The notes beneath the pieces are model-generated. The model made no database searches and was not told the origin of the DNA. It was given only the letters and a program-made list of their open reading frames with translations. DNA of 60,309 nucleotides from Bacillus sp. SD075. Its GTDB lineage: Bacteria; Bacillota; Bacilli; Bacillales; DSM-1321. The position numbers and the translations under genes were made by a program. The stretch lies in the NCBI RefSeq assembly GCF_017355165.1, contig NZ_JADILK010000028.1:1-60309 (forward strand). Direction: 5' to 3'. Shown one piece after another: positions 18,259 to 27,867 of this stretch (positions are counted from its first letter, which is position 1; every line of letters starts with the position of its first letter).

Positions 18259-19350
18259 ATGAAGTTTGGTGCCCGCATTCTCAAAACAGGAATAGCAATT
18301 GTTTTAGCGCTTTATCTATCGGAACTGCTTAACCTTCCTGCTCCTGTCCTTTCTGGGATTGCTGCAATTTTTGCAATACAGCCGACCATTTATCGTTCAT
18401 ATCAGACGGTGTTGGAGCAAATTCAAGGAAATATCATTGGCGCATTGGTTGCTGTCTCCTTCGTTTTGTTGTTCGGAAATGATATTTTTATAATCGGTCT
18501 TGCCGTAATGGTTGTCATAACCATCAATTTAAAACTGAAAATGGATAAAACGATTGTCCTTTCCATCGTGACGGTCATTGCCATCATGGAAAACCAAGAC
18601 GGGGAATTCCTGAATTTTGCCTTTATTCGTCTCTCATCCGTTTTGCTTGGAATCGTTTCTTCGTTTATCGTGAATCTGGTTTTCATTCCTCCAAAGTACG
18701 AAGCAAAGCTTTATACACGCATTACAGATGTAACGGAAGACATCTTGAAATGGATCAGAATCAGCACAAGACATGCTACAGAACACACTTTATTGAAAAA
18801 AGACATCAGCCGCTTGAAGGCGGAGTTACTCGATCTGGAACATATCTATTCCATGTACAAAGAGGAACGGGAATATTTCAAGAAGAACAGTGTAGCTAAA
18901 GCAAGAAAGCTTGTCGTTTATCGGCAGATGATCATAACGACAAAAAAAGCGTTTGAAACTTTGAAGAGAGTCCATAAATTCGAGAATGAAGTATATCAAA
19001 TGCCTGAAGATTTCCAAAGGAGTATCTTACAGCAGCTTGATTCCTTGATCCGAAAGCATGAACAGTTGATATTACTGCATATTGAAAAAATCAAGTCCAT
19101 CGAGGAGATTGAAGAGTGGGATCAGGATTGTTTAAGCCGTAAAGAGCTGCTCGCCCACTTTTTCGAACAGCAGAATCAAGTGGACAAAATGCATGATAAC
19201 CTGGGCCATCTCTCTGCCCGCCTTGTACCATTGATTTCTGCAGTCATAGAATATGACGAACAATTGGAACATCTTGAAAAGCTGATCGTCAGCTTTCAGT
19301 CCTTCCATAAGGAAGATAACGAAATATCTGTTCAGTATGAAGAAGATTAA
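18259..19350 (+). CDS. ygaE: YgaE, UPF0421 / aromatic-acid-exporter-family membrane protein
   Basis: A 363-residue protein of the UPF0421 (aromatic acid exporter family 1, DUF939-like) group. The N-terminal ~145 residues carry membrane helices (about 9-26, 33-45, 58-76, 78-92, 96-110 and 122-142); the C-terminal ~215 residues are cytosolic, charged and helical with coiled-coil character. Transport of aromatic acids is suggested only by distant similarity. An AAAGGA ribosome binding site precedes the ATG. In B. subtilis ygaE is also beside gsaB; here the glutamate synthase gene is inserted between them. Confidence 0.85.
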   Translation: MKFGARILKTGIAIVLALYLSELLNLPAPVLSGIAAIFAIQPTIYRSYQTVLEQIQGNIIGALVAVSFVLLFGNDIFIIGLAVMVVITINLKLKMDKTIVLSIVTVIAIMENQDGEFLNFAFIRLSSVLLGIVSSFIVNLVFIPPKYEAKLYTRITDVTEDILKWIRISTRHATEHTLLKKDISRLKAELLDLEHIYSMYKEEREYFKKNSVAKARKLVVYRQMIITTKKAFETLKRVHKFENEVYQMPEDFQRSILQQLDSLIRKHEQLILLHIEKIKSIEEIEEWDQDCLSRKELLAHFFEQQNQVDKMHDNLGHLSARLVPLISAVIEYDEQLEHLEKLIVSFQSFHKEDNEISVQYEED

Positions 19351-19381
19351 AAAAGACGGTTCCCGGGAACCGTCTTTTTTC
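19347..19381. terminator. Terminator between ygaE and marR
   Basis: A perfect palindrome, AAAAAAGACGGTTCCC with GGGAACCGTCTTTTTT, works on both strands for convergent ygaE and the MarR gene. Confidence 0.93.
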
Positions 19382-19408
19382 TCCTCCATTTAGAGTATGC
19401 CCCCTCTT

Positions 19409-19867
19409 TCAATCATCCAAAAGGTTCTTATCGGCCGCCTTTTCAATCGTATCCAATTTCTTCAAAAGATCCTGCAGTTCATCTTCTGAGAATGAGTTGA
19501 AGTTCTTTCCCATCAATTGGTTATGATCCGCAAGGACTCTCCCTAAAATTGCTTCCCCTGCCTCTTTCAATTCAAGATTGATGACCCTGCGATCCTTTTC
19601 AGAGGGCTGCCGTTTCACATAATCCATTTCGACCAGCTTATCTACAAATACGGTAATCGCACTTGGCTTTACGGTTAAGAAGTCAGCCAGCTTAGTCGAT
19701 TTGATCGACCCCTCTTTTTTCAATATCAATAATATGAAAAACTGAGGCGACGTTAATCCATAAGGCTGAAGATTTTTTGCTACGATGGCCCTAAGCTTCT
19801 TCCTAATTCGAAAGATCTGCATTTCTATACTATTAGTTACTTCCCATTTAAATTCCAGCCTTCTCAC
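19409..19867 (-). CDS. MarR-family transcriptional regulator
   Basis: A 152-residue MarR-type winged-helix repressor. The helix-turn-helix spans about residues 55-85 (STKLADFLTVKPSAITVFVDKLV) and the wing contains KRQPSEKDRRVINLEL, the conserved DxR motif. MarR dimers usually bind short palindromes and are released by phenolic or drug ligands. It is divergent from an EmrA-EmrB-WrbA-like operon, whose promoter holds two TTAATA-TATTAA palindromes, so it very probably represses that operon. The start is uncertain: the GTG at 19867 touches the AAGGAG ribosome binding site; a CTG nine bases downstream or the ATG at 19822 are alternatives. Confidence 0.88.
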   Translation of the reverse strand: MRRLEFKWEVTNSIEMQIFRIRKKLRAIVAKNLQPYGLTSPQFFILLILKKEGSIKSTKLADFLTVKPSAITVFVDKLVEMDYVKRQPSEKDRRVINLELKEAGEAILGRVLADHNQLMGKNFNSFSEDELQDLLKKLDTIEKAADKNLLDD

Positions 19868-20052
19868 TCCTTATATAGGACAATCCTACCTCTTAAATTT
19901 AATTAAATGGCATTCCAATGTCAACTTTACTTTCCATATATCCTTAAAACTAAAAAAAAATTCAAATTTTTACTATTTCACTGTATTTATCCCCCATTAT
20001 TATTCCGAATAAATTACATGACAAAAAATAATTAAGGTGATAAACTCTTTAC

Positions 20053-20091
20053 TTAATAATATTAATACTTATAAAAATTAATATTTATTAA
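20053..20091. promoter_or_regulatory. Probable MarR operators upstream of the efflux operon
   Basis: Two palindromes with the same half-sites lie 25 bp apart centre to centre: TTAATA-A-TATTAA (20053-20065) and TTAATA-TT-TATTAA (20078-20091). They lie in the AT-rich gap between the MarR gene and the divergent efflux genes, where a repressor of either transcript would bind. The first may overlap a promoter spacer (TTTACT at 20049-20054). Confidence 0.5.
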
Positions 20092-20196
20092 AATTAACAA
20101 ATAAACATTAGAATAGGAGGCGATGTCGTTTATATCTCTACTGAAAGTTAATCAAAAAAAGGAATACATCATCAATATTATTTGGAGGCGAAACAA

Positions 20197-20835
20197 GTGA
20201 ATAGAGGACGTTTAGTTTTAATCAATGTCATTGGTTTGGTTATTATAATAGCGGTATTAGCCGGCGGGGCTTATTACTATTATGAAAGCACGAATTTCAT
20301 TAAAACGGATGAAGCGAAAGTATCGGGAGAGCTATATACCATCGTTGCCCCAGCAGCCGGTAAACTGGCAGATTGGGACTTACACGAAGGAGACAGTGTA
20401 AGTAAGGGTGACAAAGTTGCCAATGTAACCACCTTAGACGGAAATGAAGCGGTAAAACCCGCAGCACAAGGTACAATCGTTAAAACACAAGTGCATGATG
20501 AGCAGCTTGTTCAAGCGGGTCAAACGCTAGCTCAGACCATCAATATGGATGATCTGTCTATAACGGCTAATATTGAAGAAAATAAATTGAAAAATATCGA
20601 AAAAGGTGACAGCGTCGATATTATCATCGATGGAGATCCCGATACTGTCTTCGAAGGTGCGTTGGAACAAATCGGTTATGCCACAACTTCTGTCTTTTCA
20701 GTGATGGGCAATCAAAACAGCAGCGGAAACTATACAAAAGTCACTCAAAAAGTACCAGTTAAAATTTCCATCAAAGCACCATCCGATAAAGTTCTGCCTG
20801 GAATGAACGCAGAAGTGAAAATTTCAACTAAATAA
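20197..20835 (+). CDS. EmrA/HlyD-type membrane fusion protein
   Basis: A 212-residue periplasmic-adaptor-like protein. One N-terminal membrane helix (residues about 7-27) is followed by a biotinyl-lipoyl-like barrel-sandwich segment (TIVAPAAGKLADWDLHEGDSV ... TIVKTQVHDEQLVQAGQ) and a beta-barrel. There is no long coiled coil, as expected for a Gram-positive partner of a DHA2 pump. GTG at 20197 is taken as start because GGAGG lies 8 bases upstream; a TTG at 20182 overlaps that site. First gene of an operon with the EmrB-like pump and the flavoprotein; regulated by the divergent MarR (inference). Confidence 0.85.
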   Translation: MNRGRLVLINVIGLVIIIAVLAGGAYYYYESTNFIKTDEAKVSGELYTIVAPAAGKLADWDLHEGDSVSKGDKVANVTTLDGNEAVKPAAQGTIVKTQVHDEQLVQAGQTLAQTINMDDLSITANIEENKLKNIEKGDSVDIIIDGDPDTVFEGALEQIGYATTSVFSVMGNQNSSGNYTKVTQKVPVKISIKAPSDKVLPGMNAEVKISTK

Positions 20836-20875
20836 GAAGGCTACACCGTCATACAGAAAGGAGGCTTTTCTTTAA

Positions 20876-22495
20876 ATGGATTCTCAAACCATCTCAGTAA
20901 ATGAAAACAAGGGAATGAAACAGTTTGCCCCCATGTTAATTATCTTAATGCTAGGATTGTTCATGGTCATTTTGAATCAAACCCTGCTTAGTGTCGCCAT
21001 GCCGAGGATGATGGCAGAATTCAATGTAGCTGCGACTACGATTCAATGGCTATCAACTGGATTCATGCTCGTGAATGGAGCTTTGATCCCATTGTCCGCT
21101 TTTTTAATAGAACGGTTTGGCACGCGGATTTTATTCCTTGCTGCCATGTTTCTATTCACCGTCGGGACATTCATCTGCGGCATCGCACCAAATTTCCCCG
21201 TCATACTTACAGGCCGACTGATCCAGGCGGCTGGCGGCGGGATCCTACAGCCATTGGTCATGACGATCATCCTTTTCATCTTCCCTCCGGAAATGCGCGG
21301 GAAAGGAATGGGGATATTTGGACTTGCCATTATGTTTGCCCCTGCCATCGGCCCGACTTTATCAGGTTGGGTGATTCAGGAATATAGCTGGCGGGTCATG
21401 TTCTACGCAATGGTGCCATTAGGCATGATTGTCATGATACTCGCCTTTTTAAGCATGCGTAATGTAGCAGAACCAAGGAAAATCAAATTGGATTTGTTGG
21501 GTGCCTCTCTATCCTTGCTAGGTGTTGCTTCATTACTGTACGGTGTCAGTGAAGCAGGTTCCAAAAGCTGGACGGATTCCATCGTTCTGGGAACGATCAT
21601 CATTGGGCTGATCAGTTTGACCTTATTTGTGGTTCAACAGCTTAAATCCGATACTCCTATGCTCGACTTCCGTGTATTTAAGTATGACATGTTCGTATTA
21701 TCGAATATCATTTCCGCCATCGTCACAGTGGCCATGTTTACCGGGATATTCTTATTGCCTATATATTTGCAGACTTTAAGAGGCTTCACACCAGTTCAAT
21801 CCGGTCTATTGATGTTACCCGGGGCCCTTGTGATGATGGTGATGTCACCCATTTCAGGAGCATTATTTGACAAAATCGGACCTCGTCCATTAGCACTAAT
21901 TGGTTTAGCGATTACTGCCGTCACAACCTTCGAATTCGCTAAATTGACTACAGAAACAACCTATTCGACTTTGGTCATCATCTATGCCATCCGCGCACTT
22001 GGAATGTCTTTACTGATGATGCCCATCATGACAGCTGGGATGAATCAGCTTCCTAAGCATTTGAATACACATGGTACGGCAATGAGCAATACGCTTAAAC
22101 AAGTAACGGGAGCCATTGGTACGAGCTTCGTGACGACCATTTATACTACCCGTGCTTCTTTCCATGGAACGGCTTTAGGAACGGAAATGAGTACGAGTGA
22201 TCCCGGTTTTGTTCAGAATTTCCAAACAATCGTTCAATCCATCATGACTTCGATGAATCAAACAAGTGAACAGGCACAGGAAACTGCCATGTCGCTGATT
22301 TCTTCACAAATCCAAGGTCAAGCAAATGTGATGGGAATCAATGATGCATTCTTTTGGGCAACAGGCTTCGCAATTGCCGGTATCGTTCTCTCCCTATTTT
22401 TGCGTGACGTTCGGAAGGACAAAGCAATGAAAAAAGCTAAACAAGAACATTTGGATGTACCTTTGCTTCCTTCACCAGTAAAAAAATCGGTTTAA
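20876..22495 (+). CDS. DHA2-family (EmrB/QacA) multidrug MFS transporter
   Basis: A 539-residue major facilitator with 14 predicted helices. DHA2 motifs are visible: an N-terminal LNQTLLSVAMPRMMAEF (motif D1), a motif-A-like LIERFGTRILF, and motif C AIMFAPAIGPTLSGWVIQ in helix 5. Proton-driven export of drugs or other amphiphiles is expected for the family. AAAGGAGG precedes the ATG, 40 bp after the membrane fusion gene, so the two form an EmrAB-type pump. The actual substrates are unknown; MarR control suggests phenolics or quinones. Confidence 0.92.
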   Translation: MDSQTISVNENKGMKQFAPMLIILMLGLFMVILNQTLLSVAMPRMMAEFNVAATTIQWLSTGFMLVNGALIPLSAFLIERFGTRILFLAAMFLFTVGTFICGIAPNFPVILTGRLIQAAGGGILQPLVMTIILFIFPPEMRGKGMGIFGLAIMFAPAIGPTLSGWVIQEYSWRVMFYAMVPLGMIVMILAFLSMRNVAEPRKIKLDLLGASLSLLGVASLLYGVSEAGSKSWTDSIVLGTIIIGLISLTLFVVQQLKSDTPMLDFRVFKYDMFVLSNIISAIVTVAMFTGIFLLPIYLQTLRGFTPVQSGLLMLPGALVMMVMSPISGALFDKIGPRPLALIGLAITAVTTFEFAKLTTETTYSTLVIIYAIRALGMSLLMMPIMTAGMNQLPKHLNTHGTAMSNTLKQVTGAIGTSFVTTIYTTRASFHGTALGTEMSTSDPGFVQNFQTIVQSIMTSMNQTSEQAQETAMSLISSQIQGQANVMGINDAFFWATGFAIAGIVLSLFLRDVRKDKAMKKAKQEHLDVPLLPSPVKKSV

Positions 22496-22513
22496 TTGAA
22501 TGGGGGAATAAAA

Positions 22514-23044
22514 ATGAAGATCTATGTTGTATACGATAGTGAAGGTAACCATACGAAGGCACTTGCCGAATCAATAGCTCAAGGAGCCGCTGCGGTTCCT
22601 GGGGCTGAGGTTCTCATTGACCATGTAAACGAGGCGGATGTTTATAAGCTTCAGGAGATGGATGCCATCATCTGGGGCTGTCCAGGTCATTTCGGCACCA
22701 TCAGTTCGAGCTTGAAAACATGGATTGATAAACTTGGGTATCTATGGGCGGAAGGTGCACTCATCAATAAAGTGGGCGCTGTATTCTGTACGACGGCCAC
22801 CGTACATGGCGGACTCGAGGCTACCATGCTGAACTTAATCACCCCTATGCTTCATCAAGGCATGATCATCGTGGGCTTACCAGGCACAGTCCCGGAAAAC
22901 GCCTTATATGGTTCCTACTATGGAGTAGGGGTAAGCTGTCCGCCCGGTGTGGATGACAACATAACCAAACATGACTTGCAGCTTGGAGAAGCATTAGGAA
23001 AACGGGTAGCCCATGTCACCCGTTCATTCATAAACGAGCTCTAG
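22514..23044 (+). CDS. WrbA-like flavodoxin-fold protein
   Basis: A 176-residue flavoprotein of the WrbA/NAD(P)H:quinone oxidoreductase type. The FMN phosphate loop is [20 protein letters not shown] (residues 4-23), and [21 protein letters not shown] matches the flavin-contacting WGxPxxFGxxxxxxKxxxD motif of WrbA. Two-electron quinone reduction is the likely activity. The ATG at 22514 follows GGGGGAA, 18 bp after the pump gene, so it belongs to the MarR-linked operon and may detoxify quinones alongside efflux (inference). Confidence 0.88.
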   Translation: MKIYVVYDSEGNHTKALAESIAQGAAAVPGAEVLIDHVNEADVYKLQEMDAIIWGCPGHFGTISSSLKTWIDKLGYLWAEGALINKVGAVFCTTATVHGGLEATMLNLITPMLHQGMIIVGLPGTVPENALYGSYYGVGVSCPPGVDDNITKHDLQLGEALGKRVAHVTRSFINEL

Positions 23045-23057
23045 GAGGCTTGATTCA

Positions 23058-23399
23058 ATGGGCATAATTCTAATTATCATCGTTGCCATATTAGCGGTTA
23101 CAGGCTTGATCACATTCAATATCAAAGCCTTATCACCTGAAGATAAGCCGCCGGGAGTCGAGGAAGAGAACTCATTGGAACCTTTCTCTTCGGCAGATGA
23201 TGCCGTTACCGAAATCATCTCCCCAACAGACAATGATGAATTGAAAATGAAAGATCGGGATTATCGTTTAGCTCTTTCCAAGCTTCACAACCAAAAGCCT
23301 GACGATGAACCATCTGCAGAAAAAAAGCCTAATCTTCGTAAAATGAAAGACGCGGAATACCGTGATACATTGGAAGACTTCCTGGAAAATCACGATTGA
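23058..23399 (+). CDS. Membrane-anchored acidic protein of unknown function
   Basis: A 113-residue protein with one N-terminal membrane helix (residues about 2-20) and a highly charged tail. The tail contains two similar units, MKDRDYRLALSKL (about 66-78) and MKDAEYRDTLEDFL (about 95-108). I do not recognise a family. It starts 13 bp after the WrbA-like gene, behind an AGGAGG, so it is probably the last gene of the MarR-linked operon. Confidence 0.7.
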   Translation: MGIILIIIVAILAVTGLITFNIKALSPEDKPPGVEEENSLEPFSSADDAVTEIISPTDNDELKMKDRDYRLALSKLHNQKPDDEPSAEKKPNLRKMKDAEYRDTLEDFLENHD

Positions 23400-23529
23400 A
23401 ACACATCCCCCCATTCGGTATATTCGCCTCTTTATTGGGGGGCAATTACTATGCATGAAAGGAACATCTCCGACCTCTGCAACCGCCTCCGCTTAAAGAT
23501 CGACTGCATGCTTAACCTATTTTTTCTGG

Positions 23530-23558
23530 TTGACAAATATTCACAAAGACTTTAAGCT
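23530..23558 (+). promoter_or_regulatory. Sigma-A-type promoter upstream of the DMT transporter gene
   Basis: TTGACA (23530-23535), 17-bp spacer, TAAGCT (23553-23558), about 135 bp upstream of the transporter start. The -35 is perfect and the -10 is moderate. Confidence 0.5.
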
Positions 23559-23692
23559 TAAGGTAATGCAACACAAACATTTTTTAAACTCAGCTTTTGT
23601 TGAGAGACGGAATTTTAAAAGGATTTCCTTTTTTCGTTCGTCACTTGCCTTTTTGGCAGGTGGCGATTTTTATTTTTACAGGGGTGAAAAAC

Positions 23693-24613
23693 ATGCAACT
23701 TTTGAAGTATTCCATAATGGTCTTAATCGGTTCGATCTCATATGGCACATTATCAACCATGATCAAGTTTGGATTCATGGATGGCCATTCTTCTGGAGAA
23801 CTGGTCGGCAGTCAATACCTCGTCGGTTGGCTGATTGTCTCCGTGTTATTTCTTTTTTCTTTTAAATATAAAGTTTCATGGAAGAGTGCCGGATTACTTT
23901 TAATCACGGGCATGATGTCCACTTTCGTCGGAAAGGCATATGCCGTTTCCGTATCAGAACTTCCCGCTTCGATTGCCGTTGTCTTTTTATTTCAATTTAC
24001 CTGGATAGGCGTCCTTATTGAAAGTTTCATAACTAAAAGACGCCCGGATAAAAATAAACTCATTGCGATTTTTGTTCTCTTCATCGGTACATTATTGGCA
24101 GGGGCGATCTTTGGTCAGCCTCTATCCGGCCTAAGCCTAAAAGGCGTATTGTTCGGACTATTGTCTGCTTTGCTTTTTGCACTGTATATGTACTGCAACT
24201 CTCAATTCGCTGTTGGTGAATCTTCAATGAAACGGTTGTTTTTCATTGCAACGGGTGCCATGCTGACTGCTGTTTTCACGACTAACCCCGTCACACTAAT
24301 GACGAATCTAGTCCAAACCAACCTATGGTACTATGGTTTGCTGCTGGGCACTTTGGGTGTTTTGGTTCCTTTCTTTTTCTTTGCTGTCAGTTTACCGAAA
24401 GTGGGAGTCGGGCTTGGAACCATTCTTTGTGCAGCCGAGCTGCCTTCTGCAATGGTCGTTTCCGTCATCTTCTTGAATGAACAGGTTACGTCACTGCAAT
24501 GGTTCGGAATGTGCTTGATCATCGTCGGCATTGCCTTGCCTGAGGGAATTAAGCATCTGCCGCAATTCCTTCCTGACAGGAAAAAAACGCTGCATGAAAA
24601 AAGGATTTCATAA
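23693..24613 (+). CDS. EamA/DMT-superfamily transporter
   Basis: A 306-residue membrane protein with ten predicted helices made of two EamA repeats, typical of the drug/metabolite transporter superfamily. The second repeat ends in the usual EVTSLQWFGMCLIIVGI-like segment (here NEQVTSLQWFGMCLIIVGIA). The ATG at 23693 is preceded by AGGGGTGA; the open frame extends upstream without another site. It has its own promoter and terminator and is not closely tied to the MarR operon. Substrate unknown. Confidence 0.85.
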   Translation: MQLLKYSIMVLIGSISYGTLSTMIKFGFMDGHSSGELVGSQYLVGWLIVSVLFLFSFKYKVSWKSAGLLLITGMMSTFVGKAYAVSVSELPASIAVVFLFQFTWIGVLIESFITKRRPDKNKLIAIFVLFIGTLLAGAIFGQPLSGLSLKGVLFGLLSALLFALYMYCNSQFAVGESSMKRLFFIATGAMLTAVFTTNPVTLMTNLVQTNLWYYGLLLGTLGVLVPFFFFAVSLPKVGVGLGTILCAAELPSAMVVSVIFLNEQVTSLQWFGMCLIIVGIALPEGIKHLPQFLPDRKKTLHEKRIS

Positions 24614-24644
24614 CGTGTACGCACGAGTTCGTATAAGAATAAGA

Positions 24645-24678
24645 AAGACCATTCCAGTTAGCGGAATGGTCTTCTTTT
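24645..24678. terminator. Terminator between the DMT gene and ygaD
   Basis: AGACCATTCC pairs with GGAATGGTCT around a 7-base loop, followed by a T-rich tract. It serves the plus strand and may also serve convergent ygaD. Confidence 0.85.
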
Positions 24679-24700
24679 GTATATGGTTTTTTCCTTATGC

Positions 24701-26449
24701 TTAAGCATCCAATTGTTGTACTTGAAATAGGCTGTAATAATGTCCTTGCTTTTTCATAAGTTCTTCGTGTGTTCCCATTTCCGTAATTTCCCCATTATCG
24801 ATATGAACGATCCGATCGGCATGGGTGATGGTTGATAATCGATGGGCCACGATGATGGTGGTCCGGTTTTTCGCCAAAATATCCAGTGCCTCCTGGATAT
24901 AGTGTTCGCTTTCCAAATCCAACGCGGATGTGGCTTCGTCGAGAACAAGGATTGGCGGGTTTTTCAAAAATACTCTCGCAATGGCCACCCGTTGCTTTTG
25001 GCCTCCGGATAATTTAACTCCCCGCTCCCCGACTTTCGTTTCATATCCTTCTTTTAGACCCATGATGAAGTCATGGGCATTCGCCGCCTTTGCCGCTTCA
25101 ACTACTTCTTCCTCACTTGCTTCAGGCCGTCCCATAAGGATGTTGGCCTTAACCGATTCACTAAATAAGATATTATCCTGCAGAACCATTCCTATTTTAT
25201 CTCTTAGGCTGCGGACTTGATATTTATGGATATCCGTCCCATCCAATAATACCCTTCCCTCCGTTACATCATAGAAACGGGAAATCAAACTGACGATCGA
25301 GGATTTCCCGCCGCCGCTCATCCCAACAAGTGCAATGGTTTCCCCTGGTTTAACATCCAAATTTATATGTTTCAAAACGGGTGCCTCTTTCTCGTCATAA
25401 GTAAACGATACATCCTGAAAGGTTATTCGTCCATCCACATGTTTCAGCTCTTCCGCCCCTGGCTCGTCATCGATATCATACTTCTCATCCACAAACTCAA
25501 AAACCCTGTCCATGGACGCCAATGTCTGGGTCATTGTCGTCGAAGAGTTAACTAAACGTCTGAGAGGATTATATAGCCGGTCTATGAAACCGACGAAAGC
25601 AACCATGGTACCCAGTGACAATTGTTCATGAATGACCTGATAACCGGCAAAGCCTATCACGAGCAGGGGGGCAATATCCGTGATCGTATTCACGACAGCA
25701 AATGACTTAGCATTCCAGCTCGTATGCTTTAGGGCCTTATCTAGGAAATTCTTGTTCTGCTCCGCAAACAATTCCTGTTCCCTGTCTTCTATCGCAAAGC
25801 TTTTGATGACCGACATCCCTGAAACCCGTTCATGAAGGTGACTCTGTACATCCGCTAACGCTTGGGACCGAATCCTTGTATAGGCTCTCAGCTTACCAAA
25901 GAAATGCTTAATCGAAAATACATAAAATGGAAGCATGATAATGGATACAATGGTTAACTTCACGTCCATCGTAAACATGATGACTATCACTATAATGATC
26001 GTTGCAATATCGAGCCAAAGGTTCATCAGACCCGTGATAACAAAGTTCTTCGTTTGTTCCACATCCGTGATCATCCTTGAAATGACCTCGCCCACTCTTG
26101 TATTGGAATAATATTTAAAACTCAGTTTCTGTATATGAGTAAATAAATCATTACGAATATCATATAATATTTTCGTTCCGGTCCATTGAGCAAAATATTG
26201 ACGGTAATACTCAATCGGCGGTCTAACTGCAACGAAAATGAATATCATGATGGCCATTGCCCATAAAAGACGTTCGGACTTCACGGCTTTGGACAGGTCA
26301 CCATTTCCAATGATGTCATCCACTATGTACTTACTGAGCAATGGAAGCAAAAGCGGAATCGCGAACTTTAGCAATCCAATCAGTACCGTCCCGATTATCT
26401 GCCATTTATATGGTTTGACGAATTTCAAATATCTCTTAATGCTCCCCAC
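24701..26449 (-). CDS. ygaD: YgaD, ABC transporter with fused permease and ATPase
   Basis: A 582-residue half-transporter of the Sav1866/BmrA exporter type. The N-terminal membrane domain has six helices in residues ~18-310; the C-terminal ATPase has Walker [10 protein letters not shown], signature LSGGQKQR and Walker [13 protein letters not shown] with the switch His in IIVAHRLS. It probably works as a homodimer exporting amphiphilic compounds or lipids. The start is a GTG at 26449 with GGAGGG 7-8 bases upstream; the open frame continues 33 bases further without a site. Conserved next to ygaC and ygaB in B. subtilis. Confidence 0.92.
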   Translation of the reverse strand: MGSIKRYLKFVKPYKWQIIGTVLIGLLKFAIPLLLPLLSKYIVDDIIGNGDLSKAVKSERLLWAMAIMIFIFVAVRPPIEYYRQYFAQWTGTKILYDIRNDLFTHIQKLSFKYYSNTRVGEVISRMITDVEQTKNFVITGLMNLWLDIATIIIVIVIMFTMDVKLTIVSIIMLPFYVFSIKHFFGKLRAYTRIRSQALADVQSHLHERVSGMSVIKSFAIEDREQELFAEQNKNFLDKALKHTSWNAKSFAVVNTITDIAPLLVIGFAGYQVIHEQLSLGTMVAFVGFIDRLYNPLRRLVNSSTTMTQTLASMDRVFEFVDEKYDIDDEPGAEELKHVDGRITFQDVSFTYDEKEAPVLKHINLDVKPGETIALVGMSGGGKSSIVSLISRFYDVTEGRVLLDGTDIHKYQVRSLRDKIGMVLQDNILFSESVKANILMGRPEASEEEVVEAAKAANAHDFIMGLKEGYETKVGERGVKLSGGQKQRVAIARVFLKNPPILVLDEATSALDLESEHYIQEALDILAKNRTTIIVAHRLSTITHADRIVHIDNGEITEMGTHEELMKKQGHYYSLFQVQQLDA

Positions 26450-26656
26450 GGAATCCCTCCTTTTCTGAATCATTAAACCCAAATGAAAAAAATTCCCTAA
26501 CAGTCCATTTGTAATCGTGCACTATTCAATTATATTTTCCTTTTCGATGATTAACTATCAAAAGGATTTCATTCACTAACATTCATATAATTTATAGGAG
26601 GCAAGGATACAGTTATTCATCGTTCCTGCTTTCTCGAAAGATTGAATCACAATGAA

Positions 26657-26689
26657 AAGGCCTGCCAATTAAGCAGCAGGCCCTTTCTA
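26657..26689 (-). terminator. Terminator after ygaC
   Basis: GGCCTGC (26660-26666) pairs with GCAGGCC (26677-26683); on the minus strand it is followed by TTTTC. It directly follows the ygaC stop. Confidence 0.75.
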
Positions 26690-27220
26690 TCATCGATAGG
26701 TTAAAAATCGTTCATACCAACTATCAATAAACTCTGCGGAGAATGGTCCTTTTCGCTGGCGTATCATATAAATCAAATAGTCTACGTTCTGTTTCAATAT
26801 TGAATCGATGGCATCCGGGTAATTCATTTCTTTCCGATGTCTTTCATATTCATCCTCATCCAGCAAATTAAACGTCATATCTGGGAATACTTTAATGTCC
26901 AGGTCATAGTCAATGTATTTCAATGCTCCCGAATCGTATGTAAACGGAGAACTGATATTGCAATAATAATAAACCCCGTCCTCTCTCAACATACCAATAA
27001 CATTAAACCAATACTTTGAATGAAAATAGCAAATCGCCGGCTCTCTCGTAATCCAGGTCCTTCCATCTGATTCCGTTACCATAGTACGGTCATTCGCTGC
27101 TATCACCAGATTTTGGGTCCCTTTTAAAACGGTTGTCTCTTCCCAGATACGATGGATATGTCCATTATGTTTATAGCTATGGATTTGGATTTTTCCTCCT
27201 TCGGCAGGAACAATCCCCAT
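26690..27220 (-). CDS. ygaC: YgaC, DUF402-family nucleoside tri-/diphosphate phosphatase
   Basis: A 176-residue DUF402 protein almost identical in layout to B. subtilis YgaC. Members of this family (Ntdp type) hydrolyse nucleoside tri- and diphosphates using divalent metal. Visible conserved stretches include [13 protein letters not shown], the [11 protein letters not shown] strand, the acidic [11 protein letters not shown] metal-ligand region and the C-terminal [16 protein letters not shown]. An AGGGAGAGAT ribosome binding site precedes the ATG. Lies between ygaD and ygaB as in B. subtilis. Confidence 0.9.
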   Translation of the reverse strand: MGIVPAEGGKIQIHSYKHNGHIHRIWEETTVLKGTQNLVIAANDRTMVTESDGRTWITREPAICYFHSKYWFNVIGMLREDGVYYYCNISSPFTYDSGALKYIDYDLDIKVFPDMTFNLLDEDEYERHRKEMNYPDAIDSILKQNVDYLIYMIRQRKGPFSAEFIDSWYERFLTYR

Positions 27221-27452
27221 TTATCTCTCCCTACTTTCTATAGACACCCTGACAGCGTACTGTGCCCTATTCCGTTTGCAGTTGTTGTGTTATTTAAAAT
27301 ATATACTTTTTTCCATTTACCCTATATTCCTATATTATAGCGATTTATTCATAAATTTAAAACAAAAGTGGCTAATCTCCCAGTGAAAATGTTTAAATAA
27401 GTCGAAAAAGTCTGACCATCCACCCATTTTAACTTAGAAATTAGCCGGTTAT

Positions 27453-27707
27453 TTATCGTATGGCAGCCTGTCCTTGCTGAAAATAACGGATTACTTCTTC
27501 CGTTTGCTTCTCGAACATATCATGGATACTTTTCAATTCCTGCTTTTTGAGTTGGATCTCTTCCTGAATGGTGACTGCTTCAATCTCCTCTTCCAGTGCA
27601 AGGAGTTGCTTCTCTATATCTTGGCATCTTTCGATTTCGGATTGTAAAAGTAAAAGCTTATCCATCGTTTTCAACTGGTTGTTTATAAGCCGGTTAAATT
27701 CCTCCAT
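27453..27707 (-). CDS. ygaB: YgaB-like small coiled-coil protein
   Basis: An 84-residue protein, almost entirely helical with heptad-like spacing (LLLLQSEIERCQDIEKQLLALEEEIEAV region), matching B. subtilis YgaB in size, type and position between ygaC and sspE. Function unknown. An AGGAAGGTG ribosome binding site precedes the ATG. Confidence 0.82.
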   Translation of the reverse strand: MEEFNRLINNQLKTMDKLLLLQSEIERCQDIEKQLLALEEEIEAVTIQEEIQLKKQELKSIHDMFEKQTEEVIRYFQQGQAAIR

Positions 27708-27825
27708 GAATGCACCTTCCTAATCTGTATATTTTCTATAGTATGTATATTCTATTTTTATCCGTTTTTTCCTTTGACATAAAATGTAAACACGACGAAA
27801 CATTTGTCGAATCCAGTGGAAGGCA

Positions 27826-27862
27826 TAAAAAAAGCACCCTTCAAAAGAAGGATGCTTTTATC
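27826..27862. terminator. Terminator after sspE
   Basis: AAAAGCACCCTTC and GAAGGATGCTTTT form a strong stem with a 4-base A loop; it has A- and T-tracts on both sides and directly follows the sspE stop on the minus strand. Confidence 0.88.
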
Positions 27863-27867
27863 TGCAA

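Noticed and set aside
23404..23442. CCCCCCA...TGGGGGG inverted repeat after the 113-residue gene
   Set aside because: Loop is long and no T-run follows on either strand; not supported as a terminator.
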